Source: Bradyrhizobium sp. dw_78 (GTDB taxonomy: Bacteria > Pseudomonadota > Alphaproteobacteria > Rhizobiales > Xanthobacteraceae). From it: DNA of 64,000 nt. Under the pieces are notes generated by a model. It ran no database searches and was not told the DNA's origin. It saw only the letters and a program-made list of their open reading frames with translations. A program made the translations under genes and the position numbers. The stretch covers positions 124,001 through 188,000 of the forward strand of contig NZ_JAAVUS010000007.1 in assembly GCF_018449525.1 (NCBI RefSeq), in the 5' to 3' direction. Positions 41,524 through 51,227 of this stretch are shown here, in pieces. How positions within the stretch are numbered: the first letter of the stretch is position 1; each line of letters starts with the position of its first letter.

Positions 41524-43113
41524 TTATCGCGCCGGCGGCACGATATAGACCTTCCAGCTCGTCGACGGTCCGGCATGGCCCTCGAAGAAGCGCCGGGTGT
41601 TGATGACGAGATGCTCACCCTGGGCGGCATTCGCCGCCATCCACGCTTCGCACTCCTTCAACCGGTAGTCCGACGTATCGCAGATGCCGATAAAGCCGAG
41701 CCGCCTGGCTTCATCGAGCGATGTCAGCCCCGACGCCCAGGATTCACCGGGCGTGTAGGGCGCCGGGTGGTCCGGGCTGTAGAACGTCATCGGCTCGCCG
41801 ATTTCCGTGGTGCCGGCAACCACCGGCCAACGCGAGCCGAAGCGCTGATGCCAGGTTTCCGTCAGTTCGCGCGCCAGTTCTGAGCGCGCGCTGTAGGTGG
41901 ACGCGCTGTCGGGATTGGTCGCCATTTCCCGCTTTGCGATGGAGGGCGATGCGGCAAGCACGGCGATCGTGATCACGAACCATATGCCGACAAGATAAAC
42001 CGGCACGATTTTCGGAAGCCGCAACGCTGGAATCGCCACCAACGCCAGCGGCACCAGGAAGAACAGCGGGATTCCCCAATCGGTCTTCAGATAGACATTG
42101 AAGGCGAGCGCGCCGAGCGGCGGCCCGATCGCGACCACGGCCTGGATGATCCAGATATTGAGCGCCTGCGATGTATTCACGCCCAGGTTCGCGCCGGACG
42201 ACCAGACGCGAGCCAGGGGCCGACGCCACGTCAGCGCAAGGGCCGCCAGCAGAACCGGCACCGCCAGCAGCGCAAGGTTATGGCCGATATAGCCGAGGAC
42301 AAGCTGAACACACAGCGCCCGGCTTGTGATGGCATAGACATCGCCGGCATAGGTCAGCGGAGCGAACTCGACCTGCTTCAGCCACCACAGATGCGGCAGC
42401 ATCGCAACCACCAGCGTGGCGATCGCAACCCAGGGCGCCGGCGAGCGCAGGAACAAGCGGCGATCGGGATGAAGCAGCGCGGCGATCCCGATCGCGCCGA
42501 ACATGGTCAGGACCCAGTATTTCGTCATCAGCGCCAGCGCGCCGGCGAGGCCCAGCCAAAGGCCGGCGCGCACGGTCCGCTTCTCGAACGCGTCCAGATA
42601 GGCCAGCACCACCAGCGGCAGCGTCACGAGCTGCAACAGGTCCGGATTGTACTTGAAGCCCTTGAAGTTGAAGATCGGATAGATCGCGAGCATCACCACC
42701 GTGAAGAAGGCGCGGCGGCGGTCCACCACGCGCAAGGCGATCAGCCAGCAGATCACAAGCCCGCAGCCGACGGTGGCCATCGCCAGCGCATAGCTGGCCC
42801 AGTCCGTCACCGGAAACAGCCTGAACCAGACGCCCGCGACCCATCCCGATAGCGGCGGATGCTTGCCATAACCAAGCAGGAACTTCTGTCCCCAGGCAAA
42901 GGCCTCGGCGACGTCGGTGTGGACATCCTGTGCCGCCTTGAGCTGGACCAGGATCAAGGTCCAGAGCAGCGCGTGGATCAGGGCGAAGCAGATCACCAGC
43001 CAGAGACTGGCCCTGGGATTGGACGCCGATGCCGCAAGCGACGCCGCGAGGCGCCGGATGCCGGGCTTTCGGCGCGCACGGGACGCCGCAGGTAAAAGTG
43101 ACGTGGTGGACAT
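41524..43113 (-). CDS. Glycosyltransferase family 39-like membrane protein
   Basis: A 529-residue polytopic protein with about ten to twelve hydrophobic helices. After the first helix comes DVHTDVAEAFAWGQKFLLGYGKHPPLSGW, the acidic loop with HPPL that is characteristic of PMT/ArnT-like GT39 enzymes, which use polyprenyl-phosphate sugars as donors. The C-terminal ~120 residues are soluble and likely periplasmic. Substrate is unknown; lipid A or a surface glycan is typical. I start at ATG 43113; the frame extends 40 codons upstream but overlaps the lepA start region. It is convergent with ptsH, 19 bp between the stops. Confidence 0.87.
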   Translation of the reverse strand: MSTTSLLPAASRARRKPGIRRLAASLAASASNPRASLWLVICFALIHALLWTLILVQLKAAQDVHTDVAEAFAWGQKFLLGYGKHPPLSGWVAGVWFRLFPVTDWASYALAMATVGCGLVICWLIALRVVDRRRAFFTVVMLAIYPIFNFKGFKYNPDLLQLVTLPLVVLAYLDAFEKRTVRAGLWLGLAGALALMTKYWVLTMFGAIGIAALLHPDRRLFLRSPAPWVAIATLVVAMLPHLWWLKQVEFAPLTYAGDVYAITSRALCVQLVLGYIGHNLALLAVPVLLAALALTWRRPLARVWSSGANLGVNTSQALNIWIIQAVVAIGPPLGALAFNVYLKTDWGIPLFFLVPLALVAIPALRLPKIVPVYLVGIWFVITIAVLAASPSIAKREMATNPDSASTYSARSELARELTETWHQRFGSRWPVVAGTTEIGEPMTFYSPDHPAPYTPGESWASGLTSLDEARRLGFIGICDTSDYRLKECEAWMAANAAQGEHLVINTRRFFEGHAGPSTSWKVYIVPPAR

Positions 43114-43226
43114 GGCCCTGCGTAGCGCGTTTTCATGCAAAGTGGAATCAGCTTGGCGTGAAGATAGACGGCCAAGGCCCGCCATTCCGGTTGCCGCCGC
43201 GGGGCCGCCAGTGCTATCCCGCGCCC

Positions 43227-45038
43227 ATGACAACGGCCCCCATCGCCAACATCCGCAACTTCTCCATCGTCGCCCATATCGATCATGGCAAATCGACGCT
43301 GGCCGATCGCCTGATCCAGATGACCGGCGGGCTTTCGGATCGCGAAATGGCGGGCAAGGAGCAGGTGCTCGATTCCATGGATATCGAGCGCGAACGCGGC
43401 ATCACCATCAAGGCGCAGACCGTCCGGCTGCATTATCACGCCAAGGACGGCAAGGACTACATCTTCAACCTGATGGACACGCCCGGCCATGTCGACTTCG
43501 CCTACGAAGTCTCGCGCTCGCTGGCAGCCTGCGAAGGTTCTCTTTTGGTCGTCGATGCGAGCCAGGGCGTCGAGGCGCAGACGCTCGCCAATGTCTATCA
43601 GGCGCTCGACAACAACCATGAGATCGTGCCCGTCCTCAACAAGGTCGACTTGCCCGCGGCCGAACCCGAGAAGGTCAAGCAGCAGATCGAGGACGTGATC
43701 GGCATCGACGCTTCCGACGCGGTCATGATCTCGGCCAAGACCGGCCTCGGCGTTCCCGACGTGCTGGAGGCCATCGTCACCCGCCTGCCGCCGCCAAAAG
43801 GCGACCGCGACGCAACGCTGAAGGCGCTGCTGGTCGATAGCTGGTACGACGTCTATCTCGGCGTCGTCGTTCTGATCCGCGTCGTCGACGGCGTGATGAA
43901 GAAGGGTAGCCGCATCCGCATGATGGGCACCAACGCGGCCTACGATGTCGAGCGCGTCGGCTTCTTCACGCCGAAGATGACACAAGTCGACGAGCTCGGT
44001 CCCGGCGAGATCGGCTTCATCACGGCGGCGATCAAGGAAGTGGCAGATACCCGGGTCGGCGACACCATCACCGACGACCGCAAGCCGGTCACCGAAATGC
44101 TGCCCGGATTCAAGGCCGCGATTCCCGTGGTGTTTTGCGGCCTGTTCCCGGTCGATGCCGACGATTTCGAGACCCTGCGCGCGGCGATGGGCAAACTGCG
44201 CCTCAACGACGCCAGCTTCTCCTTCGAGATGGAAACCTCGGCCGCGCTCGGGTTCGGCTTCCGCTGCGGCTTCCTCGGGCTGTTGCACCTGGAGATCATC
44301 CAGGAACGATTGTCGCGCGAGTTCGATCTCAACCTGATCGCGACCGCGCCGAGCGTGATCTACAAGATGCGCCTGACCGACGGCAGCGAGATCGAGATCC
44401 ACAATCCCATCGACATGCCCGACGTGGTCAAGATCGCCGAGATCCAGGAGCCTTGGATCGAGGCCACGATCCTGACGCCCGACGAATATCTCGGCAGTGT
44501 GCTGAAGCTGTGCCAGGACCGCCGCGGCTCGCAGAAAGAGCTGACTTACGTCGGTTCGCGCGCGATGGTGAAGTACGACCTGCCGCTGAACGAAGTGGTG
44601 TTCGATTTTTACGACCGGCTGAAATCGGTCTCCAAGGGCTACGCTTCCTTCGACTATCACCTCACCGACTACAAACCGGCCGATCTCGTCAAGATGCAGA
44701 TCCTCGTCAACAACGAGCCGGTCGATGCGCTGTCGATGCTGGTGCATCGGACCCGGGCCGAGGGCCGCGGCCGCGCCATGGTCGAGAAGATGAAGGAATT
44801 GATCCCGCCGCACATGTTCCAGATTCCGATCCAGGCAGCGATCGGCGGCAAGGTGATCGCGCGCGAAACCGTGCGCGCGCTGCGCAAGGACGTCACCGCC
44901 AAGTGCTATGGCGGCGACATCACGCGCAAACGAAAGCTTCTGGAGAAGCAGAAGGAAGGCAAGAAGAAGATGCGGCAGTTCGGCAAGGTCGACATCCCGC
45001 AGGAAGCCTTCATCGCCGCGCTCAAGGTCGATAGCTAA
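43227..45038 (+). CDS. lepA: Elongation factor 4 (LepA)
   Basis: A 603-residue translational GTPase that back-translocates or remodels ribosomes under stress. G motifs: VAHIDHGKSTLADRLIQ (G1), RERGITIKAQ (G2), MDTPGHVDFAYEV (G3), NKVDLPAA (G4), ISAKTGLG (G5). The LepA-specific C-terminal domain ends KKKMRQFGKVDIPQEAFIAA. The start is at ATG 43227 (MTTAPIANIRNFSIVAHID), which fits the family; the frame is open for 66 more codons upstream over the glycosyltransferase start. A hairpin follows the stop codon. Confidence 0.98.
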   Translation: MTTAPIANIRNFSIVAHIDHGKSTLADRLIQMTGGLSDREMAGKEQVLDSMDIERERGITIKAQTVRLHYHAKDGKDYIFNLMDTPGHVDFAYEVSRSLAACEGSLLVVDASQGVEAQTLANVYQALDNNHEIVPVLNKVDLPAAEPEKVKQQIEDVIGIDASDAVMISAKTGLGVPDVLEAIVTRLPPPKGDRDATLKALLVDSWYDVYLGVVVLIRVVDGVMKKGSRIRMMGTNAAYDVERVGFFTPKMTQVDELGPGEIGFITAAIKEVADTRVGDTITDDRKPVTEMLPGFKAAIPVVFCGLFPVDADDFETLRAAMGKLRLNDASFSFEMETSAALGFGFRCGFLGLLHLEIIQERLSREFDLNLIATAPSVIYKMRLTDGSEIEIHNPIDMPDVVKIAEIQEPWIEATILTPDEYLGSVLKLCQDRRGSQKELTYVGSRAMVKYDLPLNEVVFDFYDRLKSVSKGYASFDYHLTDYKPADLVKMQILVNNEPVDALSMLVHRTRAEGRGRAMVEKMKELIPPHMFQIPIQAAIGGKVIARETVRALRKDVTAKCYGGDITRKRKLLEKQKEGKKKMRQFGKVDIPQEAFIAALKVDS

Positions 45039-45039
45039 G

Positions 45040-45063
45040 ATATTGCCTTCGGCGATATTTATC
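45040..45063 (+). terminator. Hairpin after lepA
   Basis: ATATTGCC-TTC-GGCGATAT (one G-T pair) is followed by TTTAT, just 1 bp after the lepA stop codon. Plausible intrinsic terminator. Confidence 0.5.
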
Positions 45064-45170
45064 GCCAATCCTTGCCGTCTGCGTCACTGCACCGCATCCA
45101 TATACCTATATATTACCGGTGCGCGAGTCAGCATGACTCTTAAATCTTAAGGAGTTTCTGGGAATTTCCG

Positions 45171-47171
45171 ATGGTTCCTGCCTTGCGGAGGTTCGGTATT
45201 CCCATGTTCAAGCTTCAATCAATCGGATCGCGCCTGATCCTGGCGATTTCACTAACGGTTGCCGCAGCCTGCGCCATCCTCGGGACTTTTTCGGTCATGC
45301 AGCAGCGGGCCCTGATGCAGCTTGCGCTGGATCAGCAGTTGAAGCTGCAATATGACAGCATTATCGCCGCGGTCGATTATGAGGGACGCTCCGCGCTCGC
45401 CGTCAGCGCCGTGATCGCCGCGCTGCCTCCGGTCGGCGATGCCGTGGCAGCCGGCGACCGCGACAAGCTCGGAGAGCTGCTGCACGATCCGCTCATGGCC
45501 TTGAAGGCGCAGGGCATGCCGATGATCAGTTTTCACACCCCACCGGCCACCAACTTCTTCCGGGTCCATACGCCCAAGATTTTCGGCGAGGACATCTCGG
45601 CGCGGCGCGCCACCGTGGTCGAGTCGAACGCGACCGGAAAGCCGATCGTCGGCGTCGAGCCGGGACGCGAATCGCTGAGCATTTTTGCCATGACTCCGAT
45701 CATGCGCGGGGGAAAAAGCATTGCCGTCGCCGATATCGGCGCCGCTTTTGGCAAGGAATTTGTCGACGGCGTCAAACAGCGCCTCGGCGTCGACCTCGCC
45801 ATGCACTGGTTCGACGGCAGCACCTTCAAGACACTCGCGTCCAGCTTTGGCGACACCGCAATCGCCACGCAGGACGAACTCAAGGGCGCCCTCGATGGCG
45901 TAACACTACAGCGGGATGCCACCCTCAACGGTCACGCCGCTGCGCTTTATCTGGGACAAATCAGGAATTACGCCGGGAAGCCGGTCGCGGTGCTCGAAGT
46001 CGTCAAGGACACCACCGCCTATGAGGCGGCCGCCGCCAGTTCACAACGCCATCTCATTCTCGGTACCGTCGCGATCCTCGCGGTCGCGGTTTTACTGGCG
46101 TTCCTGCTTGGCCGCGGGCTATCGCGGCCGCTGACGGCGATCACCGCCGTCATGAACCGCCTTTCCAGCGGCGAGACCGACGTGACCATTCCCGGCAGCG
46201 ACCGTAAGGATGAACTTGGCAGCATGGCCGCCGCCGTCGATGTGTTCCGCCGCAACATGATCGAAGCGGCCACGCTGCGACAGGAACAGGAGGCCGCCAA
46301 GCAGCAGGCGGATCTGGAAAAGAAGGCGCTGCAGCGCCAGATGGCCGACCGGTTCGAGGCCGACGTCAGAAGCGTGGTCGGCGCGGTCGCACAGGCGACC
46401 AAGGATATGCAGCGCGTCGCCGGCGAGATCACCACAAGCGTCAACGGCACGTCGCAACGCGCAGCCGCGGCAGCCAGCGCGTCAGAGGAAGCCTCGGCCA
46501 GCGTTAGCACGGTCGCCGCAGCGACCGAGGAATTGGCGTCTTCCGTCGCCGAGATCGGCCGGCAGGTCACCCATTCCAGCAGCGTCGCCGACGGGGCGGT
46601 GGTCAAGGCCGGCCAGACCACGGAAATGGTCGGGAGCCTGACGGCGGCCGGCGAAAAGATCGGCGACGTGCTCCGGCTGATCAGTGCGATCGCAAGCCAG
46701 ACCAATCTGCTCGCCCTCAACGCCACCATCGAGGCCGCCCGCGCCGGCGAAGCCGGCAGGGGATTCGCCGTCGTCGCCGCCGAGGTAAAGGAGCTTGCCA
46801 GCCAGACCGCCAAGGCGACCGACGAGATCGCAAGTCAGGTCAGCTCGATCCAGTCCGCCACCGGCAATTGTGTCACCGCGATCGGCGACATCAGCAACAC
46901 GATCCGCGAGATCAGCGGCATCGCCACCACCATCGCAGCCGCCGTCGAGGAGCAGGATTCGGCGACACGGGAGATTGCGCGAAGCGTTCAACAAGCTGCG
47001 GCCGGCACCGGCGAAGTCTCGCAAAATGTCGCGGGCGCAAGCCAAGCGGCAGGCCAGTCGCGCACGCTGGCCGACAGCGCGCTCACAGCCTCCGGTGAAT
47101 TGAGCCGGCACGCGGACACCTTGCTGCAAAGCGTCGATAAGTTCCTGGCCGGCCTGCGCGACGCCGCTTAG
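45171..47171 (+). CDS. Methyl-accepting chemotaxis protein with Cache-type periplasmic sensor
   Basis: A ~666-residue receptor: first membrane helix (LILAISLTVAAACAILGTFSV), a ~260-residue periplasmic region, second helix (LILGTVAILAVAVLLAFLLG), HAMP (SRPLTAITAVMNRLSSGE), and the signalling domain with tip IASQTNLLALNATIEAARAG. The sensor segment NFFRVHTPKIFGEDISARR, then VVESNATGKPIVGVEPG, resembles the double-Cache type 3 family, known to bind small organic ligands. Two starts are possible: ATG 45171 (GGAG 16 nt upstream) or ATG 45204 (GGAGG 12 nt upstream). The gene stands alone, with no che cluster nearby. Confidence 0.94.
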   Translation: MVPALRRFGIPMFKLQSIGSRLILAISLTVAAACAILGTFSVMQQRALMQLALDQQLKLQYDSIIAAVDYEGRSALAVSAVIAALPPVGDAVAAGDRDKLGELLHDPLMALKAQGMPMISFHTPPATNFFRVHTPKIFGEDISARRATVVESNATGKPIVGVEPGRESLSIFAMTPIMRGGKSIAVADIGAAFGKEFVDGVKQRLGVDLAMHWFDGSTFKTLASSFGDTAIATQDELKGALDGVTLQRDATLNGHAAALYLGQIRNYAGKPVAVLEVVKDTTAYEAAAASSQRHLILGTVAILAVAVLLAFLLGRGLSRPLTAITAVMNRLSSGETDVTIPGSDRKDELGSMAAAVDVFRRNMIEAATLRQEQEAAKQQADLEKKALQRQMADRFEADVRSVVGAVAQATKDMQRVAGEITTSVNGTSQRAAAAASASEEASASVSTVAAATEELASSVAEIGRQVTHSSSVADGAVVKAGQTTEMVGSLTAAGEKIGDVLRLISAIASQTNLLALNATIEAARAGEAGRGFAVVAAEVKELASQTAKATDEIASQVSSIQSATGNCVTAIGDISNTIREISGIATTIAAAVEEQDSATREIARSVQQAAAGTGEVSQNVAGASQAAGQSRTLADSALTASGELSRHADTLLQSVDKFLAGLRDAA

Positions 47172-47305
47172 CCCAGGTATATTTTTAGCCGACGTATATT
47201 CGCCACCCCCTCCCGCTGCGCATCTTGATCGGCGGCAGCGGATGGACCACCATGCGGCCTCACCAATCAAAATGCCCTAAAAAAGGGCAAAGGGCGAGGA
47301 ACCCC

Positions 47306-48478
47306 ATGGACAAGGCACCCGGCTTCGGACTCGTCGAACGCGCGCGGGCATTGGCGCCGCTGATACTGAGCGAGGCCGACGAAATCGAGCGAACGCGGCG
47401 TCTGACGCCACCAGTGGTATCCGCCCTGATCGAGAACGGTCTGTACAAGGCGCTGCTGCCGCAGAGCGCGGGCGGCGCGGAGGCGCCGCTCGAAATCTTC
47501 ATGCAGATGCTCGAGGAAGTGGCGAAGGCCGATGCTTCCACCGCCTGGTGCCTCGGCCAATGCAGCGTCTGCGCCATGACGGCGGCCTATCTCGATCAAG
47601 AAACGGCGCGCGAGATCTTCGCCGCCCCGGACGGCATTCTGGCCTGGGGCGCGATTGCGGGCGAAGTCCATGCCGTGCCCGGCGGATATCGCGCCAACGG
47701 ACGCTGGGATTTTGCCAGCGGCTCGCGCCAAGCAAAATGGCTCGGCGCGCATGTCCAGGTCGTCGAGGCCGACGGCAGCAGGCGGCGCAAGCCCGACGGC
47801 GCGCCGGAAATACGCACGATCCTGTTTCCGATATCCAGCGCCACAATGTATGACGTCTGGGACGTGATCGGTCTCAAGGGCACCGGCACCGATAGTTACT
47901 CGGTGGACAACCTGTTCGTCCCGGAACGTTTCGCAGCGCTTCGCGACGAGCCTGCTGCGGTGCGCGAAAACGGGCCGCTGTACCAACTCCCCACCCATAT
48001 CGTTTTCGCGATGGGATTTGCGTCGGTCTCGCTCGGCGTCGCACGCGCCACGCTGGATGCCGCGATCGAATTGGCGCGCGGCAAGGCGTCGGTCGGCATC
48101 AAGGCGATGCGGGAGAACAACGCCGTGCAGGGCTTGATCGGCCGCATCGAGGGCGATCTGCGCGCGGCCCACGCCTATCTGTTTGCAACCGCAGCGCAGG
48201 TGTGGGGCGACCTGACGCGCACAGGGACCTACACTGAAAAAGATCGCGTCATGCTTCGCCTTGCATCCACCTGGACGATCCATCAATCGGCCGCCGTCGT
48301 CGACGCCGCCTATCACATGGCGGGCGCCACGGCCGTGTTCCACGCCAACAAGTTCGAGCGCCGTTTCCGCGACATGCATGCCATCGCGCAGCAGATCCAG
48401 GCCCGCGATACGCAATACGAGGATGTCGGCCGCGCGATCCTGGCGGCCGATTCCAATGCCGGAGCGGGCATTACCTGA
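47306..48478 (+). CDS. Acyl-CoA dehydrogenase-family flavoprotein (monooxygenase-like)
   Basis: A 390-residue protein of the acyl-CoA dehydrogenase fold. The sequence (TPPVVSALIENGLYKALLPQ, DASTAWCLGQCSVCAMTAAY, LKGTGTDSYSVDNLFVP, VDAAYHMAGATAVFHANKFE) is closer to the flavin-dependent monooxygenase branch (HsaA/DszC/p-hydroxyphenylacetate hydroxylase-like) than to classical fatty-acid enzymes, since the usual catalytic Glu region is not obvious. Substrate unknown. ATG 47306 follows GCGAGGAA. It stands alone, with no reductase next to it, although one flavin reductase is 14 kb away. Confidence 0.85.
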   Translation: MDKAPGFGLVERARALAPLILSEADEIERTRRLTPPVVSALIENGLYKALLPQSAGGAEAPLEIFMQMLEEVAKADASTAWCLGQCSVCAMTAAYLDQETAREIFAAPDGILAWGAIAGEVHAVPGGYRANGRWDFASGSRQAKWLGAHVQVVEADGSRRRKPDGAPEIRTILFPISSATMYDVWDVIGLKGTGTDSYSVDNLFVPERFAALRDEPAAVRENGPLYQLPTHIVFAMGFASVSLGVARATLDAAIELARGKASVGIKAMRENNAVQGLIGRIEGDLRAAHAYLFATAAQVWGDLTRTGTYTEKDRVMLRLASTWTIHQSAAVVDAAYHMAGATAVFHANKFERRFRDMHAIAQQIQARDTQYEDVGRAILAADSNAGAGIT

Positions 48479-48498
48479 AGCCCACAAGATGAAGCGCT

Positions 48499-48530
48499 GT
48501 AGGGTGGGCAAAGCGTCTCGCGCCGTGCCC
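48499..48530. repeat. Palindromic repeat, family C, short copy
   Basis: TAGGGTGGGCAAAGCG followed by 'tctcgcgccgtgccc', the left part of the element at 33433-33526, between the convergent dehydrogenase and GGDEF-EAL genes. Confidence 0.6.
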
Positions 48531-48535
48531 TGCGA

Positions 48536-50776
48536 TCAAGCCACCAATGCGGCTTTTGCGACGGCATCCCCTGGAGCCGCCGAATCCACCCCGCTCTGGG
48601 CTTTCAATAGCCCGACGATCTCGGCGTTCGGCCGCGCGCGGCTGAACAGAAAACCCTGTCCCTCCTGGCAGCCTTCGGCGCGCAGGCAGCTCAATTCGCT
48701 TTCGGTCTCGACGCCTTCGGCGGTGATGGTGACGCCAAGGCCCGCGCCGAGGCTGATGATCGCACGCACGATCGCCTGCGCTTCGGGGTTGGTCCCGAGA
48801 TCGCGCACAAAGGACTGGTCGACCTTGATCTTGTCGAAAGGAAAACTCCGGAGATAGCTCAGGCTCGAATAGCCGGTACCGAAATCGTCCATCGAGATCC
48901 GCACGCCGAGCGCGCGCAGCGCGTGCAGCGTCGCCAGCACCTGGCTGCTCTTTTCCAACAGCAGCGTTTCGGTGATCTCCAGCTCCAGTCGCCGGGCCGG
49001 CAAACCGGTCTGCTTCAGCGTTTCCATCACCAGGGACAGCAGATTGCCGGAACGGAATTGCAGCGGCGACAGATTGACCGCGACGCGGACATCGTCGGGC
49101 CAGAGCGCCGCGTCCGCGCAGGCCCGGTGCAGCATCTGGCCGCCGAGCGCATTGATGAGGCCGGTCTCCTCGGCGACGGGGATGAATTCGGCCGGCGAAA
49201 TCATGCCGCGTTCGGGGTGCGGCCAACGCACCAGCGCCTCGAAGCCGGTGATCCGTCCGGTCGCCAGATCGACCAGCGGCTGATAATACGGCCGCAGCAT
49301 GTCGCCCTGAACGGCCTCGCGCAGGTCGATCTCGATCTTGCGGCGGCTCTGGGCGCGCGCATCCATTTCGGCTTCGAAAAAGCTGAACGTGCCGCGCGAA
49401 TCATTCTTGGCGCGGGACAACGCCATCGCCGCATGTTTCAGCAGTTTTTCGGACTCATCGCCGTCGCCCGGCGCCATGGCGATGCCGACGCTGGCACCGA
49501 TCACGACGGAATGGCCGTCCAGCACATAGGACTCGCCGACCGCCTCCAACAGGCGCCGCGCCAGCAGCACGGCATCCTCCGGCCGCGTCAGTCCGCCCTG
49601 CACGATCGCGAACTCGTCCGAATTGAGACGGGCGACCATGTCCTCCTCGCGCAGCGTCGAGCGCAGGCGTTTGGCGACCCCGCGCAGGAGATTATCGCCG
49701 ATGCCGTGGCCAAGCGTGTCGTTGACCGCCTTGAAATTGTCGAGCCCGAGTATCAGCAGGGCGGCCTTTTCGGCGTTGCGCCGCGTATGGAGCAATATAT
49801 CATCGATATGCTGGCGCAGCACGTTGCGGTTCGGCAGGCCGGTCAAGGCGTCATGCTGCGCCATGAAGGCGAGCCGGGCCTCGGCGCGCTTGCGCTCGGT
49901 AATATCCATCAGCGCCAGCAGCACCGCAGGCTGATCGGCGTAGATGAGCTGACGCGAATAGATCGCAAGGTCGATCAGCGTTCCGTCTGCCCTGACATGC
50001 TTCCAGGTGCGGGCGGTGAATTCGTCGTTCGAGTGATCGCCGGCCCAGGGCGGCTCGGATTCGAAAGCCTGGATACTGCGGATGGTGAGCTTTTCGAATT
50101 CCTCGCGGCTGTAGCCATAATGCTCGATGGCGGCGTCATTGACGCCAAGGATCCGCTCGTCGTCCAGCGCGCAGACGATCATCGGCACCGGATTGCTGTC
50201 GAACAGCAGGCGGAACGAGGCCTCGCGCTGCTTCAACTCCGTGATATCGACGCGCAGGCCGATGATGCCGCCGTCTCCCGTCAGCCGCTCCTCGATCAGG
50301 ATGCAGCGGCCGTCGGAAAGCGTCTGTTCGTGACGCTCGCCGGGCTGATAAAGCTTCGTGAGCCGTTCGGCGATCCACTCTTCTTCGCGGCCGGCCGCTT
50401 CTGGATAATCGCCGCGCTCGACGCCGACGCGGATGGTATCCTGCAGGCGCGCGCCATGTTCGAACAGGTCCGAGCTGCGGTTGTAGATCTCGGCATATTT
50501 CTTGTTCCAGAGAATGTAGCGTCCTTCGGCATCAAGAAACACGATACCCTGGGGCAGGATGTCGATCGCCTCGCGCAGGCGCTCGTGAGACTTGCGCGCC
50601 TCCGCAATCGCGGCCTCGGCTTCCATCCGCGTCAGTGCGATGTCGTTTGCCACAGCGGCAATGCGCGGGCCGCCATTGCCGGGAAGCTTCGGACGCGGCT
50701 TCGCCGGCCTGCCGGCACGGCGGGCCATCGTCGCACGCTTTATTTTCTTAACAGTCTTCGGCCGAATTCTCGGCAT
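48536..50776 (-). CDS. PAS-GGDEF-EAL protein, probable cyclic-di-GMP phosphodiesterase
   Basis: A 746-residue cytoplasmic protein: basic N-terminus, two PAS domains (about 65-180 and 185-295), GGDEF domain (300-465), EAL domain (480-735). The GGDEF signature is NSDEF (385-389), so diguanylate cyclase activity is doubtful. The EAL domain is intact: GFEALVRW (Glu513), VAVNLSPLQF, LEITETLLLE, MDDFGTGYSS, FDKIKVDQSF, TAEGVET and EGQGFLFSRA. It should hydrolyse cyclic-di-GMP with the PAS domains as sensors. I start at ATG 50776; the longer frame runs through non-coding DNA. It is divergent from mepA. Confidence 0.93.
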   Translation of the reverse strand: MPRIRPKTVKKIKRATMARRAGRPAKPRPKLPGNGGPRIAAVANDIALTRMEAEAAIAEARKSHERLREAIDILPQGIVFLDAEGRYILWNKKYAEIYNRSSDLFEHGARLQDTIRVGVERGDYPEAAGREEEWIAERLTKLYQPGERHEQTLSDGRCILIEERLTGDGGIIGLRVDITELKQREASFRLLFDSNPVPMIVCALDDERILGVNDAAIEHYGYSREEFEKLTIRSIQAFESEPPWAGDHSNDEFTARTWKHVRADGTLIDLAIYSRQLIYADQPAVLLALMDITERKRAEARLAFMAQHDALTGLPNRNVLRQHIDDILLHTRRNAEKAALLILGLDNFKAVNDTLGHGIGDNLLRGVAKRLRSTLREEDMVARLNSDEFAIVQGGLTRPEDAVLLARRLLEAVGESYVLDGHSVVIGASVGIAMAPGDGDESEKLLKHAAMALSRAKNDSRGTFSFFEAEMDARAQSRRKIEIDLREAVQGDMLRPYYQPLVDLATGRITGFEALVRWPHPERGMISPAEFIPVAEETGLINALGGQMLHRACADAALWPDDVRVAVNLSPLQFRSGNLLSLVMETLKQTGLPARRLELEITETLLLEKSSQVLATLHALRALGVRISMDDFGTGYSSLSYLRSFPFDKIKVDQSFVRDLGTNPEAQAIVRAIISLGAGLGVTITAEGVETESELSCLRAEGCQEGQGFLFSRARPNAEIVGLLKAQSGVDSAAPGDAVAKAALVA

Positions 50777-51227
50777 CGTTACGCCCCGGTCCCATTCTGC
50801 GGGCGCGAGTTCTCCGATAAGTATCTGAAAAAAGGGTATCTTTTTGCGGCGAGGATGGTGCGATGGCCGACTGTCGGCTGCCTGCTTAACAGGCGAAATC
50901 GGCGATATCTGCACAGCGAAAACCGTCCGGTATACAGCGGGCGATCTGATCGTGGATGAGCGAAACAAAACCAGCCACGTACCATCATAAAATATCCGAC
51001 AAGGCGCCAATTGCACAATCGATGCGCGTCTGTCTTCGGAACGCCCGAAATTTCGTCAGCGCGAGTTATGGTTATCGAAACGTTAAAAACGTCCTGCAAC
51101 GGCGAAGGAGCCTGATCCGGCAACGGCCTTTTACGCGGTGCATAGCGGTGGAGATCAAGCAAATGCGACTGGTACGCTTGGTACACGGGCGTTAATTCAG
51201 ATAGTGACTGCGCCGTCGAGGGACCGG
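50777..51227. other. 450-bp intergenic region between the GGDEF-EAL gene and mepA
   Basis: Should hold both divergent promoters. An 11-codon ORF (51163-51195) encoding MRLVRLVHGR ends 32 bp before the mepA ATG and has GTGGAG about 9 nt ahead; it could be a leader peptide, though I cannot support it further. No RNA or protein gene is otherwise evident. Confidence 0.4.

Noticed and set aside
42993..45068. 691-codon minus-strand open frame opposite lepA
   Set aside because: Antisense to a well-conserved gene, with no domain and shadow-like composition. High GC makes such frames common.
48923..50959. 678-codon plus-strand frame opposite the GGDEF-EAL gene
   Set aside because: Composition is that of an antisense shadow and the other strand encodes recognisable PAS, GGDEF and EAL domains.
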